Shown here one piece after another: positions 57,853 through 64,000 of a stretch of DNA of 64,000 nucleotides; position 1 is the stretch's first letter; each line of letters begins with the position of its first letter. Under the pieces are notes generated by a model. That model was not told the origin of the DNA. It did no database searches and saw nothing but the letters and a program-made list of their open reading frames with translations. Origin of the DNA: Streptomyces bicolor (GTDB lineage Bacteria > Actinomycetota > Actinomycetes > Streptomycetales > Streptomycetaceae); NCBI RefSeq assembly GCF_000719285.1, contig NZ_JOFS01000007.1, forward strand, positions 1 to 64,000, in the 5' to 3' direction. Position numbers and translations under genes: made by a program.

Positions 57853-58500
57853 TCAACCCCCCAGGTTGAGCGTGAGTTTGGTGACGGCGAACGCCTCGGC
57901 GTAGCGCTCGTGGCATTCGATTCCGCGGATGCGTGCGAGGCCGAGGAAGGCCTCCCGGTCGTACCAGGGCCGGTGCCGCTGCGAGGGATAGTGCTCCTGC
58001 AGCAGCCGCACTTTCTGTTCGGCGATCTCCGGCGAGAGCGGCTGGTACGCCGCCAACCGGCCGAGGTCGCCGTCCCACTTGACGATCTCGTAGCCGAGGA
58101 CGAGGTGGTCGCGGAATGCGGTGGGTATCAGCTGGGCCAGACCGCGGTGGTCCTGGTGCGCGTCATCGGTGCGCGGCGCGAGGATCAGGTCCGGGTCGGT
58201 CTGCGCGCGCAGTTCCTCGACGGCGGACTTGGCCTCTTCCCAGTGCGCGGGCAGGCGGCCGTCCGGCAGCTTGTGCACGGTCAACCGCAGATCGGCGCCC
58301 GGGCAGAAGGCGGCGAGCGCGGCCTGCTCCTCCTGCTCGCGCTCGCTGCCGCCGCCGGAGAGCACCAGCGCGTCGACACGGATGCCCGGCCGCGCGCGGC
58401 ACAGAGTCAGCAGTGTGCCGCCCGCGCCGATGGCGATGTCGTCGCAGTGCGCGCCCAGCGCGACGATCCGGTCCGGGCTGCCGGTGCCGAGCCGGATCAC
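57853..58500 (-). CDS. PIG-L/LmbE-type deacetylase
   Basis: A 215-residue zinc deacetylase. IVALGAHCDDIAIGAGGTLL carries the first metal motif (AHxDD), and LAPRTDDAHQDHRGL the last (HxDH). Members remove N-acetyl groups from amino sugars or related compounds. GTG 58500 overlaps the nucleotidyltransferase stop. It probably deacetylates a sugar precursor of this polysaccharide. Confidence 0.92.
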   Translation of the reverse strand: MIRLGTGSPDRIVALGAHCDDIAIGAGGTLLTLCRARPGIRVDALVLSGGGSEREQEEQAALAAFCPGADLRLTVHKLPDGRLPAHWEEAKSAVEELRAQTDPDLILAPRTDDAHQDHRGLAQLIPTAFRDHLVLGYEIVKWDGDLGRLAAYQPLSPEIAEQKVRLLQEHYPSQRHRPWYDREAFLGLARIRGIECHERYAEAFAVTKLTLNLGG

Positions 58501-59291
58501 GCGCGCACCCCCGCGCCGTCCCGTTCCCACACGGCCCACGGGCGGTCGCCGCGGGCGTAGGCGGCGTCGAGCGCGGCCCGCTCCTTCACGGTGTCCGTCG
58601 GCTTCCAGAAGCCGCGGTGCTGATGCGCCACCAACCGGCCGTGCTTGGCGAGTTGGGCGCATCCGTCGGCGACCAGGTCCCCGCCCTCCGGTATGTGGTC
58701 GAAGACCTCCTGGCGGAGCACGAAGTAGCCGCCGTTCTCCCACAGCGGCAGATCGCTCACCGCGGTGATGCCGCCCACCAGGCCGTCCTCGCCCAGGTCC
58801 ACGCAGTGGAACGAGGACTGCGGCGGCACCACCATCATCGACGCACCGGCGTCGCGCCGCGCGAACCGGTCGATCATCTCCGGCAGCGGGGCGTCGGTCA
58901 GTACGTCGGCGTAGTTGGCGAGGAACATCTCGTCGCCGTCCAGGTGGTGCCGCACCCGGCGCAGCCGCTCCCCGATCGGTGACTCGATGCCGGTCTGCGC
59001 GAACGTGATCGTCCAGTCCGCGATGTCGGTCGAGAGCAGCTCGGTCCGCCCGCCTCGCAGCACGAAGTCGTTGGACGTCGTCTCCTCGTAGTTGAGGAAG
59101 AAGTCCTTGATGTGGTGGGCCCCGTATCCGAGGCACAGGATGAACTCCTTGTGCCCGAAGTGCGCGTAGTAGCGCATGACGTGCCAGATCAGCGGTCGCG
59201 GGCCGACCATCGCCATCGGCTTGGGCACGTCGTCGGAGGTCCCGTTGCGCATCCGCATCCCGTAACCGCCGCAGAACAGTACGACCTTCAT
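58497..59291 (-). CDS. Sugar-1-phosphate nucleotidyltransferase, glucose-1-phosphate cytidylyltransferase-like
   Basis: A 264-residue nucleotidyltransferase. VVLFCGGYGMRMRNGTSDD is a variant of the GGxGTRL motif, with KPMAMVGPRPLIWHVMRYY. The run EFILCLGYGAHHIKDFFLNY is characteristic of RfbF-type cytidylyltransferases. It activates a hexose phosphate, likely to CDP-glucose, for the epimerase, C-methyltransferase and deacetylase next to it. ATG 59291 overlaps the methyltransferase stop. Confidence 0.88.
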   Translation of the reverse strand: MKVVLFCGGYGMRMRNGTSDDVPKPMAMVGPRPLIWHVMRYYAHFGHKEFILCLGYGAHHIKDFFLNYEETTSNDFVLRGGRTELLSTDIADWTITFAQTGIESPIGERLRRVRHHLDGDEMFLANYADVLTDAPLPEMIDRFARRDAGASMMVVPPQSSFHCVDLGEDGLVGGITAVSDLPLWENGGYFVLRQEVFDHIPEGGDLVADGCAQLAKHGRLVAHQHRGFWKPTDTVKERAALDAAYARGDRPWAVWERDGAGVRA

Positions 59292-60541
59292 CGTGTGACC
59301 TCGACAATGCTCAGTTCCGGGATGGGAAAGACCAGCCGGCCGCCCCACTCGTGCACGAAGGACAGCTGCTCGACCAGCTCGGCCCGCAGGTTCCAGGGCA
59401 GGACGAGGACGTAGTTCGGTCGGTCGGCGGCGATCTGCTCGGGCGGCAGGATCGGGATGCGGGTGCCCGGGGTGAACCTGCCGTGCTTGTAGGGGTTGCG
59501 GTCGACCGTGTACGCGAGCAGGTCGGGCCGGATGCCGCAGTGGTTGAGCAGGGTGTTGCCCTTGCCCGGGGCGCCGTAGCCGACGACCGTCTCGCCGCGC
59601 TCGGCCGCTTCGATGAGGAACTTCAGGAGGTCCCGGCGCACCTTGGCCACCCGGGCGGAGAACTCGGTGTACCCCGACAGCTCCTGCAGCCCGGCGGCCT
59701 TCTCCCGGGCCAGTACGTCGGCCACCCGCTGCGACGGCTCGCCGGCCACCTCGACGGGCCGCGCCCACAGCCGGATGGAGCCGCCGTGCGTGGGCAGCAA
59801 CTCGACGTCCACGAGCGCGAGTCCGCCGCTGGCCAGCGCCCGGATCGCGGACGCGACCGTGTAGTACTGGAAGTGCTCGTGGTAGATCGTGTCGTACTGG
59901 TTCTCCTCGATCAGGGTCAGCAGGTGCTGCACCTCGATGGATACCCAGCCGTCGTCGGCGACCAGGGCGCGCAGCCCCTGGGTGAACCCGACCACGTCGG
60001 GGATGTGCGCGTACACGTTGTTGGCCACGACCAGGTCCGCCGGGCCGTGTTCTTCGCGGACGGCGGCGCCGGTGTCCGGGCTCAGGAACTCCGTGAGCGT
60101 GGGCACACCCGCCTCGCGCGCCGCGGCGCCGACGTTCACCGACGGCTCGATGCCGAGGCAGCGGATCCCCCGGTCCACCACGTGCTTCAGCAGGTACCCG
60201 TCGTTGCTCGCGACCTCGACCACGAAGGCGTCGGTGCCATCGGAGCCATGGGAGCCGAGACTCAGGCGCTGTACGGCGTCGGCGACGAACGTGCGCGCGT
60301 GCTCCACCCAGGAGGTGGAGTACGAGGAGAAGTACGCGTACTCCTTGAACGTCTCCTCCGGCGTGATCAGCGGCGGGATCTGCGCCAGCCAGCAGTCGGT
60401 GCAGACCCGCAGGTGCAGCGGGTACGCCGGCTCCGGCTGGTCCAGTTGGTCCGCGGCGAGAAAGCTCTCGCATGGTGGTGTCGCCCCGAGATCGACGACG
60501 CTCGCCATCGCCTCCGAGCCGCAGAGTCGGCATCGTGTCAT
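59288..60541 (-). CDS. SAM-dependent sugar C-methyltransferase (TylCIII/NovU-like)
   Basis: A 417-residue three-part enzyme: N-terminal zinc-binding domain (CRLCGSEAMASVVDLG, VCTDCWLAQIP), a central SAM-binding domain (VVEVASNDGYLLKHVVDRG), and the C-terminal sugar-binding domain (VVGYGAPGKGNTLLNHCG). This is the usual form of sugar C-3/C-5 methyltransferases acting on keto-deoxysugars. It makes a branched sugar from the neighbouring nucleotide-sugar pathway. ATG 60541 overlaps the glycosyltransferase stop. Confidence 0.92.
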   Translation of the reverse strand: MTRCRLCGSEAMASVVDLGATPPCESFLAADQLDQPEPAYPLHLRVCTDCWLAQIPPLITPEETFKEYAYFSSYSTSWVEHARTFVADAVQRLSLGSHGSDGTDAFVVEVASNDGYLLKHVVDRGIRCLGIEPSVNVGAAAREAGVPTLTEFLSPDTGAAVREEHGPADLVVANNVYAHIPDVVGFTQGLRALVADDGWVSIEVQHLLTLIEENQYDTIYHEHFQYYTVASAIRALASGGLALVDVELLPTHGGSIRLWARPVEVAGEPSQRVADVLAREKAAGLQELSGYTEFSARVAKVRRDLLKFLIEAAERGETVVGYGAPGKGNTLLNHCGIRPDLLAYTVDRNPYKHGRFTPGTRIPILPPEQIAADRPNYVLVLPWNLRAELVEQLSFVHEWGGRLVFPIPELSIVEVTR

Positions 60542-61749
60542 CTACTGCCCCCCATTGATTCCGTCCGACCCGCGATCGCGGTGCGGTACTCCTCCAGCAG
60601 GCGCTCCAGGCCGACGGCCGGGCTGAAACCCTGCTCGTAACGGCGCCGGGCCGCCTGGCCCATCTCCCGGTTGCGGGCCGGTCCGGCCGCGATCCGGCGT
60701 ACGCAGGACGCGAGCGAGGCGGCATCGCCCGGCCGGTGCAGCAGCCCGGTCTTCCCGTCCTCGACGAGTTCGACGAAGGCGCCGTGACCCGCGGCGACGA
60801 CCGGGACCCCGGCCGCCATCGCCTCCACGACCACCAGGCCGAACGCCTCCAGCCAGGTCGAGGGAGCCACCACGGCGACCGACCGCGCGACGGCCGTCCG
60901 GCACTGCGCCGGGTCCAACAGGCCGACGTAGCGCACGTCGTCCCGGCCCGCCGCCCAGGCGGTCACTTCTCCCTCCAGTGGCCCGGTGCCGGCGATCACG
61001 AGCGGTACGCCCACACCGCCGCTCGCGGCGATCTCGTCCCACGCGGCCATGAGCAGCCGTACGCCCTTTGCCTCCGCGAGCCGGCCGAGGTAGAGCAGAT
61101 GCTCGCCCTCGCCTGCTCGGCAGTCGCCCGGGTCGGGCACGAAGTTGTGCTTCACCGCCAGCCGCTCGGCCGGCATGCCGGACCGCACCAGAACGTCGCG
61201 CTGCGCCGCCGAGATGCAGAAGAACCGCTCCACACCGGACCACCACCGCCGCCGGTTGACCGACAGGCTGACCGCCAGCGGCACCGTCGCAAGCCGGGAA
61301 TTCCGGTAGCAGCCGTGCCGGACGGCGGGCAGCGGCGCCGCCGTCCCGACGCACTCGGTGCACGGCCGGCCGTCCCGCTGCAGCGTGCCGGGCGGGCAGA
61401 CCTGGGTGTAGTTGTGCAGCGTGGCGACGGCGGGCACGCCGGCGTCGGCGCAGGCGGCAAGGACCGCGGGCGACAGAAGCGGGAAGACGTTGTGGACGTG
61501 GACGATGTCCGGCCGCTCGGTGCGGAGCCGGGCGGCGAGTTCCGTGCGGACCGCCGGATTCCACGGCACGAGGAGCGGTACCGCGACCTTGCCGAGCAGG
61601 GACCGGGCGGCGATGTCGTCGCTGCGTCGCTCGAACACCTCGACCCGGTGGCCGGCCGCGCGCAGCAGCCCCACCTCCTGGTCGACGACCTTGTTCTCGC
61701 CGCTCGGTTGCGCCGAGGCGTAGCGGTTGTGCACCACGAGGACGTGCAT
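60538..61749 (-). CDS. Glycosyltransferase family 4
   Basis: A 403-residue GT-B retaining glycosyltransferase. HVLVVHNRYASAQPSGENKV, an unusually Cys-rich middle (VCPPGTLQRDGRPCTEC), LLYLGRLAEAKGVRLL, and the EAFGLVVVEAMAAGVPVVAA loop with the Ex7E motif. The Cys-rich insert (CPPG, CTEC) is common in capsule GT4 enzymes. ATG 61749 is two bases after the polymerase stop. Confidence 0.92.
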   Translation of the reverse strand: MHVLVVHNRYASAQPSGENKVVDQEVGLLRAAGHRVEVFERRSDDIAARSLLGKVAVPLLVPWNPAVRTELAARLRTERPDIVHVHNVFPLLSPAVLAACADAGVPAVATLHNYTQVCPPGTLQRDGRPCTECVGTAAPLPAVRHGCYRNSRLATVPLAVSLSVNRRRWWSGVERFFCISAAQRDVLVRSGMPAERLAVKHNFVPDPGDCRAGEGEHLLYLGRLAEAKGVRLLMAAWDEIAASGGVGVPLVIAGTGPLEGEVTAWAAGRDDVRYVGLLDPAQCRTAVARSVAVVAPSTWLEAFGLVVVEAMAAGVPVVAAGHGAFVELVEDGKTGLLHRPGDAASLASCVRRIAAGPARNREMGQAARRRYEQGFSPAVGLERLLEEYRTAIAGRTESMGGSR

Positions 61750-61751
61750 GC

Positions 61752-63077
61752 TCAGATCACCTCCGATCCACGGGCCCATCGCGGGACGCGTTGTCGAGGG
61801 ACGCCGGGCGTCGAGAGTCGAGGGACTCCGGGCGTCGAGAGGGGAGTGGCCGCGGCAGGTGCCGCCAGCAGCGAGGCGGCCACGGCCAGATGCAGCAGAT
61901 ACGGCGAGGCGTCGCCCAGCCCGGCCTCGGTGTACGACGCGATCGCGCAGTAGCTGATCAGGAAGATCGCGCAGGCCCTCGGCAGCGACGGTGGCCGCAG
62001 CAACGCGACGCCGCCCAGCACCAGGATGACCGCCGCGACGAGGGTGACGCCGATCAGACCCTGTTCCTGGTAGACGGCCAGCCAGCTGTTGTCGATCGGC
62101 AGCCCGCCGAACGACTTGTCGCCCAGGCCCATCCCGAACCACGTCTCGCCGGTCGTCCGGGGCTCCGCCAGCAGGGCGTCCCAGACCTTGGCCCGACCCG
62201 TGAGGTTGGAGAAGTTCTCCTTGCTCTGCCCGCGCAGGAACCACGCCTGCAGCGCGGAGGCGAACCCCACCGCGGCCACCGCGGCGCACAGCACCGCCCA
62301 GGTGAAGAACCGGCGGGCCGCGGCGCTGGTCAGGATGAGCGATCCGATCGCCAACGCCAGCCCGATGAACAGGCCGAGCGTGGCCGTCCGGGTGTGGGTC
62401 AACGCGAGCAGGACGAGTGACGGCACGATGACGACCGCGGCACTGGCCCTGTCCGTCCGGCGGCCCAGTACGAGCAGCACGGTCAGCCCGATGATCACCG
62501 CGGCGTACTGTCCGATCTGCGGCGGGGTGAGCGGCCACAACGCGCCGACGAGGCGTCCGCCGTACAGCTCGGGCAGGGCGGCGCCCGGTGAGATGGCCAG
62601 GCCGGCGGCCACCGACCCGAGCACCGCGAAGTACATCCGTATGTGGCTCCGGACGAGCGTCAGGCCGCCGTCCCACCAGCGGCTGAGCAGCCACAGCGTG
62701 CCGACGAAGAGAGCCAGCCGGGCGCAGCGGAACAGCGCGCCGAACCCGGACTCCAGGTTCGCGCTGGAGATCACGCTCGGCACCAGCAGCAGGGTGAGCA
62801 GGAGCAGGTAGGCACTGGGTCGGATGTGCAGCCGGAGATTGACCGCGAGCGCCAGCGCGAACGCGGCGACCAGCGCGCCCATGGTGACCATCTGGATGAG
62901 GGAGCGGGGCAGCGGAACGATGGTCTTCGCCCCCGCGGAGCCGAGCGTGTTGATGACCAGCAATCCCCAGACGATCCCGACGATCCTCGGTGTGCCGGCC
63001 GGGCGCCGTTCGGCGCCGGGCCGCGTGCCCGCCGTGTCCGGTCCCGGCAGCGCACCGCGCCGCAGGTCCCCGCTCAT
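61752..63077 (-). CDS. O-antigen polymerase/ligase-like membrane protein
   Basis: A 441-residue membrane protein with about 11-12 hydrophobic helices and a large extracellular loop (NFSNLTGRAKVWDALLAEP, the Wzy/WaaL signature region, and DNSWLAVYQEQGLIGV). It probably polymerises or ligates repeat units. The C-terminal tail holds an 8-residue direct repeat around STPGVPR, coded by repeated GTCGAGGGACKCCGGGCGTC-like DNA at about 61795-61845. ATG 63077 is one base from the beta-helix gene stop. Confidence 0.85.
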   Translation of the reverse strand: MSGDLRRGALPGPDTAGTRPGAERRPAGTPRIVGIVWGLLVINTLGSAGAKTIVPLPRSLIQMVTMGALVAAFALALAVNLRLHIRPSAYLLLLTLLLVPSVISSANLESGFGALFRCARLALFVGTLWLLSRWWDGGLTLVRSHIRMYFAVLGSVAAGLAISPGAALPELYGGRLVGALWPLTPPQIGQYAAVIIGLTVLLVLGRRTDRASAAVVIVPSLVLLALTHTRTATLGLFIGLALAIGSLILTSAAARRFFTWAVLCAAVAAVGFASALQAWFLRGQSKENFSNLTGRAKVWDALLAEPRTTGETWFGMGLGDKSFGGLPIDNSWLAVYQEQGLIGVTLVAAVILVLGGVALLRPPSLPRACAIFLISYCAIASYTEAGLGDASPYLLHLAVAASLLAAPAAATPLSTPGVPRLSTPGVPRQRVPRWARGSEVI

Positions 63078-63078
63078 C

Positions 63079-64000
63079 TCAACCACCGGCCCGTGGGTCG
63101 AGGGTGCTGCCCGCGTCCTGCCGGTAACGCTTGCCCTGCCACTGCCCGAAGGCCAGCACCCGGCTCGGGTCGTAGGCAACGAACCTCCACGGTCCGACGT
63201 AGACGTTGTCGTGCCAGCGATTGCCCTGCTTGTGGGTGATCGCCTCGGCCACCCGCACGCCCTGGTACGGCGACCAGTCCGGATAGGTGCCGTAGTTGGC
63301 CAGCACCGCCATTCGGTCGCACTTCTCCCTGCACTTGACGACGGACTTGTCCAGCACGAAGCGGTTGTCGTGGATGTCCACCCGCTGCGTCTTCCACCGG
63401 CAGTCGGCATAGAGCGGGGGCTTGCCGATCGCCGGTCTCGCGCAGCGGTCGGTGTCCCGCACCAGCAAGGTGCAGTCACCGGACGAGGTGTTGGCCGGGC
63501 TGTTGCAGAACCGGTCGGCGTTCTCCCACAGGGTGATCCCGGACCAGTTGTTCTCCAGGACGTTCCGGTAGATCTCGATCTTGTCGGTGCGGGCCCGGAC
63601 CCGTGGTTCGCCGCCGGACTCGGACAGATAGACGGTCGCGAACGGGAAGCTGTCGCCGCGCTCGGCCTCCCTGCGGCCCTCGACCCAGTTGTTCTTGCGG
63701 ATCGTGTTCTTCCGGATGACCGCGTTGTAGCTGGTCTCGTAGATCAGCGCGGCACCGTCGTTGGCCTCGAGCACGTTGTTCTCGATGCGGAAGTCGTTGT
63801 TGTTGGTGTCCGCCCACAACCCTGTGCCGCGGTTGGCGTGCACCCAATTGCCGCGTACGTCGGCCCCGTTGACGGCCCAGAACTTGATGCCTCCGGTGCA
63901 GCCGCAGCCCTTCCGCCGCCGCTCCCAGTCGCCGGTGTTGTTGCCCACGATCTCGTTGCCCTCGACCAGCAGGGCGCTGATCCGGCCGTTGGCCTTGTAC
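63079..64000 (-). CDS. Right-handed beta-helix repeat protein (partial)
   Basis: The C-terminal 306 residues of a protein whose start lies beyond base 64000; the frame is open to the edge (KANGRISALLVEGNEIVG). Successive Asn-rich turns of about 22 residues (NNTGDWERR, RIENNVLEANDGAALI, VIRKNTIRKNNW, EIYRNVLENNWSGITLW, DIHDNRFVLDKSV) mark a pectate-lyase-like beta-helix. Several Cys pairs occur between turns, suggesting an exported protein. A polysaccharide lyase, epimerase or glycan-binding role is likely in this operon. Signal peptide not visible here. Confidence 0.85.
   Translation of the reverse strand, partial: YKANGRISALLVEGNEIVGNNTGDWERRRKGCGCTGGIKFWAVNGADVRGNWVHANRGTGLWADTNNNDFRIENNVLEANDGAALIYETSYNAVIRKNTIRKNNWVEGRREAERGDSFPFATVYLSESGGEPRVRARTDKIEIYRNVLENNWSGITLWENADRFCNSPANTSSGDCTLLVRDTDRCARPAIGKPPLYADCRWKTQRVDIHDNRFVLDKSVVKCREKCDRMAVLANYGTYPDWSPYQGVRVAEAITHKQGNRWHDNVYVGPWRFVAYDPSRVLAFGQWQGKRYRQDAGSTLDPRAGG

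Noticed and set aside
61795..61845. A repeat array of regulatory interest
   Set aside because: The tandem GTCGAGGGAC...CGGGCGTC units are the coding sequence of the repeated STPGVPR tail of the polymerase-like protein and are simply explained that way.

Overview
The window looks like a high-GC actinomycete chromosome, most likely Streptomyces. It has strongly G/C-biased third codon positions, GTG and TTG starts, many ATGA/GTGA stop-start overlaps, and accessory biosynthetic regions packed side by side. I see no tRNA, rRNA, CRISPR array or intact insertion sequence.

Region A (1-6104, plus strand) is the end of a nonribosomal peptide operon: the terminal carrier and thioesterase of an NRPS, an MFS exporter, an HpgT-like aminotransferase, a P450, and a heme-dependent aromatic oxygenase of the tyrosine hydroxylase/MarE type. 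A perfect 11-bp stem closes it at 6122-6182.

Region B (6200-11335) is a loose border: a small unknown gene, the broken 5' end of a secreted hydrolase, a TrmB/LuxR-type regulator, and a CGNR zinc-finger regulator divergent from an MFS pump across a perfect palindrome.

Region C (about 11348-47942) is the most interesting part and reads as one biosynthetic cluster. It has an IclR regulator, a phosphopantetheinyl transferase, a flavoprotein, and a giant iterative PKS (AT, two tandem ACP-like units, FabL-type enoyl reductase, KS, KS-like/CLF, KR, DH) with a KR-DH partner. Tailoring genes follow: a SnoaL-like protein, SDR, two P450s, aldehyde dehydrogenase and ferredoxin. A stand-alone A-T protein, an AT-less KS-KR-ACP protein, a class V PLP enzyme, a type II thioesterase and a GNAT/FemAB-like acyltransferase come next. 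Interleaved is almost a full S-adenosylmethionine/methylthioadenosine cycle: metK, mtnP, mtnA, mtnB, mtnC and mtnD. I infer that the product is made by a step that consumes SAM and releases MTA, with the cluster recycling the MTA to methionine. Seven copies of a 19-bp palindrome, TTTCTC-N7-GAGAAA, sit at three sites upstream of the key transcription units. Similar promoters follow each site, which points to one cluster-specific regulon, probably controlled by the IclR protein.

Region D (47965-50191) holds a SufS-like cysteine desulfurase and a PAP2 phosphatase. The desulfurase promoter carries a palindrome related to the one in Region B.

Region E (50204-64000, minus strand, running off the right end) is a tightly coupled surface-polysaccharide operon. 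It has a beta-helix protein, polymerase, two glycosyltransferases, sugar C-methyltransferase, cytidylyltransferase-like enzyme, PIG-L deacetylase, epimerase, DUF4910 peptidase, Wzx-like flippase, pyruvyl transferase, RmlC-like epimerase and a GSA-type aminotransferase.

All functions are read from sequence motifs and family memory. No database search was run.
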